35,861 nt of DNA from Pseudomonadota bacterium. Lineage in GTDB: Bacteria > Pseudomonadota > Gammaproteobacteria > UBA1113. A model generated the notes under the pieces. It ran no database searches, was not told where the DNA came from, and was given only the letters and a program-made list of their open reading frames with translations. Position 1 is the first letter of the stretch. Every line of letters starts with the position of its first letter. Made by a program: the position numbers and the translations under genes. Shown in pieces: positions 9,152-17,456 of the stretch. The stretch is from positions 1 to 35,861 of the forward strand of contig JAJXVU010000023.1 in NCBI GenBank assembly GCA_021781965.1. Reading direction: 5' to 3'.

Positions 9152-9418
9152 TTAGCCGCGTATATCCAAATCACTGATCAATTGTTGGTGCTTGGCCTTA
9201 TCCTTTCTGAGTAGATAAGTCAGTAATTTCTTACGTGTGGACACCATTTTCAGCAAGCCTCTACGTGAATGGCGATCTTTCTTATTCACCGTAAAGTGCC
9301 CTTGTAAGCCACGAATACGGGCGCTCAACAGGGCGATTTGCACTTCGGGAGAGCCTACATCACCTTCTTTACGCTGAAACCGACTGATAATTTCATTTTT
9401 TTGTTCTTTAGCTAGCAT
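9152..9418 (-). CDS. rpsO: 30S ribosomal protein S15
   Basis: S15 binds the central domain of 16S rRNA early in 30S assembly. The protein has the conserved [21 protein letters not shown] and [20 protein letters not shown] segments. The open frame could start at GTG 9427, but GGAG at 9430-9427 overlaps that codon and lies 8 nt before ATG 9418. ATG 9418 is therefore the likely start and gives 88 aa, close to the usual 88-89. It is the first gene of the rpsO-pnp unit. A small hairpin (9469-9484) and a 15-bp palindrome (9490-9504) lie upstream. Confidence 0.96.
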   Translation of the reverse strand: MLAKEQKNEIISRFQRKEGDVGSPEVQIALLSARIRGLQGHFTVNKKDRHSRRGLLKMVSTRKKLLTYLLRKDKAKHQQLISDLDIRG

Positions 9419-9427
9419 ACTATTCAC

Positions 9428-9766
9428 TCCAAATTACATCTTAAAAACAACAATAGCCACAGATAGAACTGTATGGGGATACAGGTTTTGTGCAAAATTT
9501 GCACTTTCCACGGCTGCAAAGATCCGCTATTGTAAACTAGAATCTCCTTTTGAACAAGCCACTTGGGGTCTTTTGACTAAAACCCCGCAAATAATCGCAA
9601 AAAAATCATAAAAAAAGCGTTTTTTTTCATAAAACCCCTATACAAGCTTAAAAAATATGATATCTTATTTTCTCGTGGATCTGCTTGCTTAAGCGTGGTT
9701 ATATCAGTTTAAGCCAGTAGTTTAGGGTATTTAAATGTCATCTGCATATTGTTAGAGGAAATAAAC
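9428..9766. promoter_or_regulatory. Divergent intergenic region between rpsO and the HU-like gene
   Basis: About 340 bp without a gene. A perfect odd palindrome, GTGCAAAATTTGCAC (9490-9504), overlaps a possible rpsO -35 box (TTGCAC on the minus strand), with TACAGT 16 bp downstream as a weak -10. A hairpin CTGTAT-GGGG-ATACAG (9469-9484) lies inside the would-be rpsO leader. Poly-A and poly-T tracts at about 9597-9635 suggest intrinsically bent DNA on the side of the HU-like gene. No strong promoter for that gene could be fixed. Confidence 0.45.
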
Positions 9767-10216
9767 ATGGCAACATCAAAAAAACCAGCCGGGAAAGCGG
9801 TTAAGAAATCTGCGGTTAAAGCTAAAAAAGCTACGCGCAGCATCAAATCAACGACTAAAGCTAAGCCTTTGGCACGTAAAGCGGCACCGGCTAGCTTGAA
9901 CAAAACTTACAAAGATGCTCCTACTAAAACGGAAATCTTGACGACATTGGCCGAATTTGCTGACGTCAGCAAGAAGCAAGTCACTGCCGTATTCTCCGGT
10001 TTAGCAGACATCGTCAATGGCTGTATCAAAAGCAAGGCTGCAGGGGAATTTACGCTGCCAGGTTTGTTAAAGATTAAAGTTGTACGTAAACCTGCAACTA
10101 AGGCACGTAAAGGCATCAACCCCTTTAACGGCGAAGAAACTATGTTTAAGGCTAAACCAGCCCGTAATGTAGTCAAAATCAAAGCATTGAAAAAGCTAAA
10201 GGATATGGTCGCATAA
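9767..10216 (+). CDS. HU-family DNA-binding protein with Lys/Ala-rich N-terminal tail
   Basis: A 149-aa nucleoid-associated protein. Residues 1-45 form a basic, Lys/Ala/Thr-rich tail like eukaryotic histone H1 or bacterial AlgP/Hc1-type tails. Residues about 50-149 resemble HU/IHF: TKTEILTTLAEFADVSKKQV (N-terminal helices), AAGEFTLPGLLKIKV, and an arm ending in RKGINPFNGEETMFKAKPAR. The NPxTGE-like arm motif reads NPFNGEE. An upstream TTG at 9749 is in frame, but the GAGGA it would translate is the ribosome-binding site 9 nt before ATG 9767, which fixes the start. A strong terminator follows. Expected role: DNA compaction or architectural regulation; the tail probably adds non-specific DNA binding. 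Confidence 0.88.
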   Translation: MATSKKPAGKAVKKSAVKAKKATRSIKSTTKAKPLARKAAPASLNKTYKDAPTKTEILTTLAEFADVSKKQVTAVFSGLADIVNGCIKSKAAGEFTLPGLLKIKVVRKPATKARKGINPFNGEETMFKAKPARNVVKIKALKKLKDMVA

Positions 10217-10233
10217 TTGCAACCGGATACTTT

Positions 10234-10261
10234 AAAAAGGCGGCCTTGGCCGCCTTTTTTT
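10234..10261 (+). terminator. Rho-independent terminator of the HU-like gene
   Basis: AAAAAGGCGG pairs with CCGCCTTTTT around CCTTGG, ending in a run of seven T residues, 17 bp after the stop codon. The A-tract/T-tract symmetry could let it work in both directions. Confidence 0.9.
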
Positions 10262-10313
10262 ATGATACAATTGTATTAATGAAGAGGCGAGAAAAGTATC
10301 TCGCTCTCTCCCT

Positions 10314-10378
10314 CCGCTCCCTGACGGTCGCCGGCTCGGTTCACCCATTATAACCGAGCCGCGACCGTCAGGGAGCGG
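10314..10378. repeat. Long GC-rich palindrome, REP-like element
   Basis: A 28-nt left arm (10314-10341) and a 27-nt right arm (10352-10378) are complementary apart from one extra base, with a 10-nt centre. The core GAGCCGCGACC...GACGGTCGCGGCTC-type sequence also forms the terminator hairpin at 272-297, so two places in this window carry the same GC-rich word in otherwise AT-rich surroundings. That fits a dispersed REP-like extragenic family. It sits 27 bp before the start of the next gene. Confidence 0.7.
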
Positions 10379-10405
10379 ATAACACACAGCAACAACAGGT
10401 ATACC

Positions 10406-10996
10406 ATGAGCGACGATTCTAACCCCCCAAAAGGCCCCATCCTACCGGATCCTAAAGATCCGAATCGCGCAGGCGACGGCAAGCGCACCAATATCATTGA
10501 CATCAAAGAAACTCTCAAAGAACGTAAAGAAAAAAGACAGCAGAAAAAACAAGAAAAGACTGAGGGTCATCAGAAAGGTAAATCAGAAAAAGAGAAAAAA
10601 AAGAAAAGTGTAAAAACGGCGATAGAGGCAGAAAAGGTTGAAAGCCATGAAATTGACCCGGTAAAAAAGAAACAAAAAGAAGAACGCAAGAAATTCAACG
10701 ATAAAACACGATTGGAGCGCTTACGCAAAAAAGTTCAAGGACTATTTGCACGTTTTGCCACGGAAGTTTTACCTAAGAGAACTACTTCAGCGGGAAATAA
10801 CCCAACGCGTGCTCCGGTACATCCACTCACTTCAAAAATGACGGGCCGTGATCCAAATGTTTCCGCTGATACTACCGTACAGCCAGATGCCGCTCAACAA
10901 TTACAGAATGTACTCGCTCATAAAAAGCAATTAACTCTTCAGAATCAAAACCAAAATAATTTTACACCGCCTACGCCTAAACCTCCGGGAGGGTAA
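10406..10996 (+). CDS. Lys-rich, predicted disordered protein of unknown function
   Basis: A 196-aa protein that I do not recognise. Residues 1-30 are Pro/Asp-rich (SNPPKGPILPDPKDPNRAGD), about 35-115 are extremely Lys/Glu-rich with runs such as KEKKKKS (charged helix or coiled coil), about 120-160 are Thr/Pro-rich, and the end is Gln/Asn then Pro-rich (TPPTPKPPGG). It has no signal peptide or membrane segment. The start ATG follows AACAACAGG with weak complementarity. It lies downstream of the REP-like palindrome and converges with hemH, with only 4 bp between stop codons. Low complexity and charge would fit a nucleic-acid-binding or secreted protein, but nothing here decides that. It could also be a lineage-specific orphan. 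Confidence 0.6.
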   Translation: MSDDSNPPKGPILPDPKDPNRAGDGKRTNIIDIKETLKERKEKRQQKKQEKTEGHQKGKSEKEKKKKSVKTAIEAEKVESHEIDPVKKKQKEERKKFNDKTRLERLRKKVQGLFARFATEVLPKRTTSAGNNPTRAPVHPLTSKMTGRDPNVSADTTVQPDAAQQLQNVLAHKKQLTLQNQNQNNFTPPTPKPPGG

Positions 10997-11000
10997 ATTC

Positions 11001-11963
11001 TTACACCCGTTCTCGCACCAACGCTGCCAACAAGGCTATATGATCCGCATGATCATTCAACGCAGGGATATAATGAAACTCTTTCCCGCCTGCAGCCAAA
11101 AACGCGGTTTTATTTTGCAGCTGCAACTCTTCTAAGGTTTCTAAACAATCCGTGGCAAAGCCCGGTGCAATCACATCTACCCGTTTAAGCCCCGCACGTG
11201 CCTGTTCTGGTAAAAAATCGATGGTATAGGGTTGCAACCACGGCTTATAGCCTAAACGCGATTGATAACTCAACGCGTATTCCGTAGGTTTTAATTGCAA
11301 TGCTTCGACCACTGCCGCCACCGTTTGCACACAAGCTTGAGGATACGTATCACCACGTTCGCAATAGGATACAGGAATGCCGTGAAATGAAAATAATAGT
11401 AAATCACCGCGGCCATGTTGTTGCCAATAATTTGTAATGCTACGACTGATTGCTTGAATGTATAAAGGATGGCGATGATAATCCGCCACAAAAACAATTT
11501 CTGGCAGTACCATTTTAGCCGCCAAAGCACGCGCCAAGCCATCGAATACCGCGGCGGTAGTAGTGCTAGAATATTGTGGATACAGTGGAATAACGATAAT
11601 GCGTTCACAAACGGCGGCGTCTAAAGTATCTAACGCAGTATTAAATGAAGGCTCACCATAGGTCATGGCCACAGTCACCGTGATATCGTTTTCTTGCAAG
11701 GTCGTAGTCAGTGCTTTTTGTTGCAGTTGGCTATAAACCAATAAAGGCGAACCGTCCTCTAGCCAAATTTTTTGGTAATTATGAACAAGCTTCTTGGGTC
11801 TAAAAGGCAAAATAAAACCTTCTAAGATAATATGCCACAGCCAGGAGGGAATATCTTGTATCACGCGTTTGTCTTGAAGAAATGGCCTTAAAAACTGACG
11901 TATGGCTTTTTTGGTAGGAGCAGTAGGCGTACCCAAGTTCGCTAAAATTACACCTGTTTTCAT
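11001..11963 (-). CDS. hemH: Ferrochelatase
   Basis: A 320-aa enzyme that inserts Fe2+ into protoporphyrin IX, the last step of haem synthesis. The N-terminus GVILANLGTP, the VAMTYGEPS segment, and IPLYPQYSSTTTAAVF are all family hallmarks. The metal-binding His is H194 (FSFHGIP) and the conserved acidic residue is E275 (DCLETLEEL). YQSRLGYKPWLQPYT is also canonical. The ATG directly abuts the TAA of the thioredoxin-like gene (0 bp between), so the two are probably translationally coupled. Confidence 0.96.
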   Translation of the reverse strand: MKTGVILANLGTPTAPTKKAIRQFLRPFLQDKRVIQDIPSWLWHIILEGFILPFRPKKLVHNYQKIWLEDGSPLLVYSQLQQKALTTTLQENDITVTVAMTYGEPSFNTALDTLDAAVCERIIVIPLYPQYSSTTTAAVFDGLARALAAKMVLPEIVFVADYHRHPLYIQAISRSITNYWQQHGRGDLLLFSFHGIPVSYCERGDTYPQACVQTVAAVVEALQLKPTEYALSYQSRLGYKPWLQPYTIDFLPEQARAGLKRVDVIAPGFATDCLETLEELQLQNKTAFLAAGGKEFHYIPALNDHADHIALLAALVRERV

Positions 11964-12326
11964 TTAGGTCTCGTCGTCGTGCTTGACTTCTGCCTGCAAG
12001 GCGCTCATGTCTAGGTCCAAAGCCTGTTGCACCAAATCAGCCAAGGCACCTTGGGTCAAGGTACCGGCTTCGGAAAACAGCGCCACACGTTGCCGTAGAA
12101 TCATAATGAGAGGAATTTGTCGTACATTAAAATCTGTGCCTAAGTCCTTCTCCACTTCCACATTAATACTGGCAAAACAAACCTGTGGAAACTGCTCGGC
12201 CACGCGGGTAAAGATAGGTTTAAAAGCCAAGCATGGCTGGCACCAAGGTGCCCAAAAGTCAATCACAATCGTTTCATACTGGTCTAATATTTCGTCAAAA
12301 TTTTGCACTGTTAATTCATGGATCAT
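11964..12326 (-). CDS. Thioredoxin-like protein with CQPC active site
   Basis: A 120-aa single thioredoxin fold. The redox motif is W-C29-Q-P-C32, where classical thioredoxin has CGPC, and the cis-proline is P72 (RQIPLIMIL). There is no signal peptide, so it should act in the cytoplasm as a dithiol-disulfide oxidoreductase. The segment ASINVEVEKDLGTDFNVRQ matches the strand-helix region that precedes the cis-Pro in thioredoxins. AGGG lies 9 nt before ATG 12326. It is transcribed with hemH. The Gly-to-Gln change may shift redox potential or partner choice. It could be a thioredoxin paralogue and not the main TrxA. Confidence 0.88.
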   Translation of the reverse strand: MIHELTVQNFDEILDQYETIVIDFWAPWCQPCLAFKPIFTRVAEQFPQVCFASINVEVEKDLGTDFNVRQIPLIMILRQRVALFSEAGTLTQGALADLVQQALDLDMSALQAEVKHDDET

Positions 12327-12901
12327 GGCATTTTCCCTGTTATACCCATCGATTCAGCACATTGTAAACCCTTTATAAAGAAAAAGCATCCCTGCTTGGG
12401 TTATAAGAAAAGCCTTAACTAAATAATAGTGCAACAAGAATGGTTTTCCGCAGCTTTACTTTTTTCTTCAGCTTCTTCACTTTCTTCTTTAAGATACTGT
12501 TTACGAAATTGTAATCATACGTTTGTCCTCAGCTACATAGCATTTGGTAGCAACTATACAAAACGTATATACCTAGAGCTATTCATTTCTTGCCTAATCA
12601 GATCAAAATTGTCAGCTATATAATCAAAACTATTTTTATCTGCTAGTCATAACAGAAAAGTACAGTATTCGTATAGCGCATGGCGTTACATTATTGGGTT
12701 ATTTTCTTCGATGGCCGTTTACTATAAACTCACAACCTCGATTGTTTTTATGCTTTAAAAAGGAATTATCTTATGCTTGAACTCTACACGGAAGGTTCCA
12801 TCGTTTCACCCTTTGAACCACGGGTTTTGTCTATACCCATACAAACGGTGTATAACAAATTTTGATTTGAATATATAATAATGATGTAGAGAGTAAATAT
12901 T
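12327..12901. other. Long divergent intergenic region, possible small ORF
   Basis: This 575-bp stretch between the thioredoxin-like gene and the 845-aa gene has no convincing gene. A 30-codon frame at 12773-12865 (+) begins MLELYTEGSIVSPFEPRVLS and has AAGGA 8 nt before its ATG, so it could be a short upstream peptide for the next gene. A TATAAT at 12874-12879 is a plausible -10 for that gene, though no good -35 precedes it. The PmrA-like repeat seen before the other two large genes was looked for and not found. Confidence 0.35.
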
Positions 12902-15439
12902 ATGGCTGCTTATGAACAAACAATAATGGAACTTGTGGTGGCACAGTTATGTCTAGGAGAAGGTTTACAATCATCTGCATTATATTATGAGAAAGCTGCT
13001 TTTTTAGAATGGCTGCAAAATGAGATTCGATTTGTTTCATTTAAACAAGTTTGTTTAGCGAATGGTGTAGAACCCGCCAGCTACAATAAGTATTTTGCAG
13101 ATAAACCGCATGGATGCTTGAATTATATTCTACAAGAAGACGTCCTGATGCTCACCATGCTGGGATTTATTCAAGGGCAACCATCTGAAAATAGTAGTTT
13201 ACATTTGGCTCTACAAAAAAAGTTTAATCTTAGCTCAGAGGCCGCTAAAGAAATAATCACTATTGTCTACTGTGCTTTAGATGGGAAGTATGCCCCGTCT
13301 ATTGCTACAAAAGAGTATAATCGTCTTTTAGAAACAAACGAGCATGACTTTTCAAAAATCAGAAATACTCTTTGTTATAATATAGCAAAAAAAGAAATGG
13401 AAATCTTGCAATTAAAAATAACTGGTTCAATTCTCGATGATTTAAGTCATGGTCTAAAGATAATAATATCAACGATTGAGCTAATTCACTATGATTTATT
13501 ACCCTCTCTATGGAACAAAGACATCTATTTTACAATAAAGGATGATGCTCCGCAAAAAAAGAAGCTTCCGTTCATGCTGTACAGCTATTACTCAACATTA
13601 AAAAACCTGCTAGAACTTGCAAGTAGAAGTCAAGATCCTGCTCAATATAAATTTATCTTTACATCTAAAATAGGGCCTTTTTTTCAAAAATTTCATGAAG
13701 AAGAATCTAGTATTCTTACAAAAAATCTTAGCCCCCATTATAAATGGCATATTATAGGATTAGACTTTTTGTATTGTCTTCCCAAGCAAATACTCAAGGA
13801 AAAGGCAAGGCGATCCTCAGCCCCCAAAGAGGAAGCCCGGTCATCGGCGAAGTTTTTTGAATCATTACCTATTCCTCCAGAAAGCTCACTCGAGATCAAG
13901 ATTGATAATGGGCCACAGCTTATACCCTTACAACCAGCAGAGGCGGAGGTAATTCCAACACAATCTAAATATATTAATAGTAGCAGTTCTTCTTCTGAGA
14001 AGTTTGAGTTAAAATATGAAACGTCTGCGATTCAAAGAAGGCATGTTCAGAACTTCTCTAGAAGTTTTAGTTCAGCTCATTTTAAAAGACAAGAAATAAA
14101 GGCGCATTCAACAGCCAGAATGTGGATTTATGAAAAAAGTATATTTGAAACTGAAGTGAACTCAAACAAAAAAATGCATGCTGTTTTTTTGGAGGTGGTC
14201 ACACAAAAAATATTTGAAGAAAAGGGTTTGTTTTCCTCTATATTACATCCTAGCTATCTTTATAAAGCCCAAGAATCACCTTCTGACAATCCTCAAGTAG
14301 AAAATGAAACTTCTCGGTTTTCTGAGTGGTTACTTCACAATGATATTTACAAAGACTTTAATCGATCTTTACATGAAAAGCTGTCAAAGTCATTACCTGA
14401 GCACACAGAACCAAGTGATTTTCAATGTTTCAACATATCTATGCTAAAATATTTTTCTGAGGACTCCAGGCGTAAAGACATTGCTATTTATGCGGCGAAG
14501 AATGCTTTTCTCACCAGAAAATACTCTATAATAATTGATGCAGACCAATGTATAGCTTCTTTTTATACATCGTTTAATAGTGCGGCAGTGGAACTTGACA
14601 AGGAAATAGCGCATATAAAAGAAGATTATGATAAAGCAGTGGAACCCCTAGAATACATCGATAAATATGAACTCATGATACAGGACATTATGAAGATGGG
14701 GAAACTCTGGATGAATTACAGAGAGGCTGAAAAAATAATCGCTATTTACGGGCAGGGTTTAATTAAACCTTACGTTTTTCCAATAACTTTTGAGGAATAT
14801 CAAAAGCTGATAGCAAGAAAAGAAAATTGTTTTTCACAAATAAAACATGAAGTTTATTACCAGGTCGCTGAAAAAGTAATTGATACACTAGAATATGAAC
14901 CCTCTGTGCCTTTGTTAATGCGAATATCATTACGAATGAACTATATAGTGACTATTATTGAACTTGCTTCTTATGACACCGATTTAAAAGATAGTAGTAA
15001 GATCCTTTATACCTTTAATGGGCAACGTCAAGAAGAATACATTCCTTCTGCATTATATCATTATCGTAAAAAACTTGAGATGCTTATAAAAGCAGCCGAT
15101 TCAATGGAAAGTCCTGATACTTATTTAAAAAAATTTAATGAGGAAGTAATGGTCTTTCAAAACGAATTGTCTGATTTAATAGGTGAATCCATTCATTATA
15201 CGTGGCATAGTAAATTCTTGACTAATTTATGTGTCATGGCTAATTCACTCCTAGAAAAAGGCAAAGAAGAACTACCATCGAATCCGGTCATCAATGATCA
15301 GTCTTCTTCAAGGCAACGCTCACTTTCTAGTAGTTACAGTTCATTTCAATCTGAGAGTCGACGAAGAAATCGCTCTTCAAATGCACCCTCGCTAAGTACT
15401 GTAGAAAATGATTCCCGCAGAAGCTTCAGCCTTAATTAG
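12902..15439 (+). CDS. Large protein with two diverged copies of one helical module and Ser-rich segments; unknown function
   Basis: An 845-aa protein with no recognised family. It is an internal duplication: residues about 9-301 align with about 429-788. Matching signposts in order are ELVV-GLQSS / LEVV-GLFSS, FLEWL / FSEWL, PSIATKEYNRLL / FPITFEEYQKLI, FSKIRNTLCYNIAKK / FSQIKHEVYYQVAEK, STIELIHYD / VTIIELASYD, LPFMLYSYYSTLKNLLELA / IPSALYHYRKKLEMLIKAA, and HYKWHIIGLDFL / HYTWHSKFLTNL. The copies are joined by a Ser-rich linker (six Ser in a row at 360-365), and the C-terminus (about 801-845) is Ser/Arg-rich. Both modules appear mainly helical. There is no signal peptide or membrane segment. 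The gene stands alone and appears AT-rich, like the two other large genes. Effector status is inference. Confidence 0.72.
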   Translation: MAAYEQTIMELVVAQLCLGEGLQSSALYYEKAAFLEWLQNEIRFVSFKQVCLANGVEPASYNKYFADKPHGCLNYILQEDVLMLTMLGFIQGQPSENSSLHLALQKKFNLSSEAAKEIITIVYCALDGKYAPSIATKEYNRLLETNEHDFSKIRNTLCYNIAKKEMEILQLKITGSILDDLSHGLKIIISTIELIHYDLLPSLWNKDIYFTIKDDAPQKKKLPFMLYSYYSTLKNLLELASRSQDPAQYKFIFTSKIGPFFQKFHEEESSILTKNLSPHYKWHIIGLDFLYCLPKQILKEKARRSSAPKEEARSSAKFFESLPIPPESSLEIKIDNGPQLIPLQPAEAEVIPTQSKYINSSSSSSEKFELKYETSAIQRRHVQNFSRSFSSAHFKRQEIKAHSTARMWIYEKSIFETEVNSNKKMHAVFLEVVTQKIFEEKGLFSSILHPSYLYKAQESPSDNPQVENETSRFSEWLLHNDIYKDFNRSLHEKLSKSLPEHTEPSDFQCFNISMLKYFSEDSRRKDIAIYAAKNAFLTRKYSIIIDADQCIASFYTSFNSAAVELDKEIAHIKEDYDKAVEPLEYIDKYELMIQDIMKMGKLWMNYREAEKIIAIYGQGLIKPYVFPITFEEYQKLIARKENCFSQIKHEVYYQVAEKVIDTLEYEPSVPLLMRISLRMNYIVTIIELASYDTDLKDSSKILYTFNGQRQEEYIPSALYHYRKKLEMLIKAADSMESPDTYLKKFNEEVMVFQNELSDLIGESIHYTWHSKFLTNLCVMANSLLEKGKEELPSNPVINDQSSSRQRSLSSSYSSFQSESRRRNRSSNAPSLSTVENDSRRSFSLN

Positions 15440-15456
15440 TCATTCGGATTGATTCT

Positions 15457-15476
15457 GGGCACCTCGCGAGGCGCCC
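15457..15476 (+). terminator. GC-rich hairpin between the 845-aa gene and fabV
   Basis: GGGC at 15457-15460 pairs with GCCC at 15473-15476, enclosing the palindrome CCTCGCGAGG with one unpaired base on each side. It lies between two convergent genes but lacks a T-tract, so it may be a weak terminator or a 3' end structure. Confidence 0.35.
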
Positions 15477-15510
15477 TACATACATAGTGCTTGTGTCAAT
15501 ATAGAACTTA

Positions 15511-16710
15511 TTATTCTATAGACGGAATCGCTACATCCGCGCTCACATCGGCAGCATAATCCACACCTGGCCATTCAAAACCAAATAATTTATAAAAATC
15601 TTCTCTATAGCCTTTTAGATCGGCATATTGTGTTAACAGATCAGCATCGACTTTTTTCCACCGCGCATCAATTTCGCGTTGCACTTCCGGCGCCATTTCC
15701 CAGTCGTCTATGCGTATGCGTCCACCCTCGTCAATCGGCACGGCTTTGCCGCAGTATAAGCGATCTTTAAAAAGACGTGTGATTTGTTCTATGCAGCCTT
15801 CGTGCGTACCCTTTTCTTTCATGATGTGATATAGCAACGAAATATACAAAGGCACGACCGGAATAGCGGCACTGGCTTGGGTCACTAAACCCTTATTCAC
15901 CGATATATATGCCGAGCCACTACTCTGCTGTTGCAACATTTTGGTTAAGCGCGCCGCGGTTTGTTCTAAATCGACCTTAGCACGACCTATAGTACCTTGA
16001 TGGTAAATAGGAAAGGTTAATTCTGGGCCTATGTAAGAATAGGCGACTGTATTTACGTCTTTAGCCAATAGATCAGCGTCTTTTAATGCTTCCATCCACC
16101 ATTGCCAATCTTCGCCGCCCATCACTGCTACGGTTTGACGAATTTCGTCTTCATTGGCGGGCTCAATGCTCACCGTGCTCAATTCACCGCTCATGATGTT
16201 GATAGTTTTACCGGAAAAAGATTGTCCTATGGGTTTTAATACGGAATTTAAAGTTTCACCCGTTCTAGGATTAGTGCGTCTAGGCGAAGCTAAACTATAA
16301 ATAACTAAATCCACACCGCCCTGCCAATCCTTGCGTATTAATTCGATGGTTTGCTGTTTGATTTCATCGGAATACGCATCGCCATTGATACTCTTGGCAT
16401 ATAAACCTTGCTGGTGGGCCAAAGCTTCAAAAGCAGCGGTATTGTACCAACCCGCAGTGGCAGTACGATTGTCGCTAGCCGGGCGCTCAAAAGAAACTCC
16501 TATGGTCGAAGCTTTGCCACCAAAAGCAGCTACTATACGGCTAGATAAACCATAGCCAGTCGAAGCACCTATGACCAATACCTTTTTAGGCCCATTAAAA
16601 GAACCTAAATGTTTTTTAACATAATCTATTTCTGCTTGCACATGTGCGCGGCAACCCTGAGGGTGGGCCGTAGTACAAATAAAACCACGTACTTTAGGGG
16701 CAATGACCAT
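15511..16710 (-). CDS. fabV: Enoyl-[acyl-carrier-protein] reductase FabV (NADH)
   Basis: A 399-aa trans-2-enoyl-ACP/CoA reductase that performs the last step of each fatty-acid elongation cycle. The extended N-terminal MVIAPKVRGFICTTAHPQGC, the cofactor motif GASTGYG (48-54), and the diagnostic Y-x8-K catalytic pair (Y236 and K245 in IYHQGTIGRAK) identify FabV and not FabI, which has Y-x6-K. Length matches the family. FabV enzymes are generally insensitive to triclosan. GGAG lies 9 nt before ATG 16710. The gene is downstream of the lipoprotein pair on the same strand. Confidence 0.96.
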   Translation of the reverse strand: MVIAPKVRGFICTTAHPQGCRAHVQAEIDYVKKHLGSFNGPKKVLVIGASTGYGLSSRIVAAFGGKASTIGVSFERPASDNRTATAGWYNTAAFEALAHQQGLYAKSINGDAYSDEIKQQTIELIRKDWQGGVDLVIYSLASPRRTNPRTGETLNSVLKPIGQSFSGKTINIMSGELSTVSIEPANEDEIRQTVAVMGGEDWQWWMEALKDADLLAKDVNTVAYSYIGPELTFPIYHQGTIGRAKVDLEQTAARLTKMLQQQSSGSAYISVNKGLVTQASAAIPVVPLYISLLYHIMKEKGTHEGCIEQITRLFKDRLYCGKAVPIDEGGRIRIDDWEMAPEVQREIDARWKKVDADLLTQYADLKGYREDFYKLFGFEWPGVDYAADVSADVAIPSIE

Positions 16711-16777
16711 TATTATTTCTCCAATCGTCTAAGTTTATGGCGCAGTGTAGCGATTGGCTGCCGGGAGGTCAAGATGG

Positions 16778-17395
16778 TTATGCGTGCAGAGGAGAGATCG
16801 GCTCTAAATGGGCATTTTTCAATATTTTTAATACCTGTTTTTCTCTACTGGCGGACCAGGCTGAAGGTAATCCATAATAAGCTAATATATACGCCCCATT
16901 CGTACTTTTAAAAAATTTAGTCGCAACAAAGACAGATTGTTCTTGTTGCGTTCCAATAAGCTGCTTCATAAAATTCGGCTTACAATTTACCAAATAAGTA
17001 GAATAAGTCACGCTATAGTCATTATTGTGGATGATTTTCCAATCTTTAAGCTGACAGTATTGTGACCAGTCCTGTTTAACCGCTAGAGCAGATTCAATGG
17101 GCGAGGACTTACGTACAACCTCTGGAGCAGTGGCGTATTTATAAGCAGCAAATCCTTCACTAATCATTTGTGTCCAATTCGTACGAGATTCACTATAAGA
17201 GAAATGCTCATTTCGGTTATCTCTTGCAGAGGCAACTATAGGCTGCCCATTTTGGACATTTTCCTCAGGAAATGAATAGATAATTTTTTGGTTCTGATCA
17301 GAGCTAAGCGACGATTGTTGAGGCAAATGGACACACCCCGTTAAGGCGGTGATAAACAATAAAGAAAGGGAAAAAGAAATAATTTTACAATTCAT
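16778..17395 (-). CDS. Putative lipoprotein, copy 1
   Basis: A 205-aa protein with a lipoprotein signal peptide: basic start MNCK, a hydrophobic stretch, then the lipobox LTGC with C21 as the acylated residue. It is probably anchored on the periplasmic side of the inner or outer membrane. The mature part has no recognised domain. It has two conserved cysteines (SQYCQLKDWK and YLVNCKPNF) that could form a disulfide, and a well-conserved end (NGAYILAYYGLPSAWSASR). An in-frame extension to 17473 exists, but GAGG at 5 nt before ATG 17395 and the signal-peptide position fix the start. It is a paralogue of the next gene. Asn at residue 19-20 of the lipobox region is absent, so sorting cannot be predicted from the usual Asp+2 rule (Val at +2). 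Confidence 0.8.
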   Translation of the reverse strand: MNCKIISFSLSLLFITALTGCVHLPQQSSLSSDQNQKIIYSFPEENVQNGQPIVASARDNRNEHFSYSESRTNWTQMISEGFAAYKYATAPEVVRKSSPIESALAVKQDWSQYCQLKDWKIIHNNDYSVTYSTYLVNCKPNFMKQLIGTQQEQSVFVATKFFKSTNGAYILAYYGLPSAWSASREKQVLKILKNAHLEPISPLHA

Positions 17396-17427
17396 GATAG
17401 CCTCACTCATTGCATATAACGAGCTTA

Positions 17428-17456
17428 ATTTTATCACAGTACTATAATATAAACAA
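17428..17456 (-). promoter_or_regulatory. Promoter of lipoprotein gene 1
   Basis: Minus-strand TTGTTT (17456-17451), a 17-bp spacer, and TAAAAT (17433-17428). It aligns base for base with the stronger promoter of the paralogue at 18255-18283, indicating that the promoter was duplicated along with the gene. Confidence 0.65.

Larger units (their letters stand above)
16746..17456. repeat. Tandem duplication, left copy (lipoprotein gene 1 with flanks)
   Basis: This segment and 17551-18283 are diverged copies of one unit. TGTAGCGATTGGCT opens both copies, the 3' ends of the genes are near-identical over about 130 bp, and the 5' leaders and promoters correspond. The copies are offset by about 805-827 bp because of small indels. 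The left copy begins just upstream of fabV. Confidence 0.85.

Noticed and set aside
12429..12623. 64-codon plus-strand frame in the intergenic region
   Set aside because: It starts from a weak non-ATG context with no ribosome site and has an unremarkable Ser/Leu-rich product.
12702..12901. PmrA-like repeat upstream of the 845-aa gene
   Set aside because: The best candidate (around 12755-12775) matches poorly and has no -10 at 7 bp, so no shared regulation is claimed for this gene.
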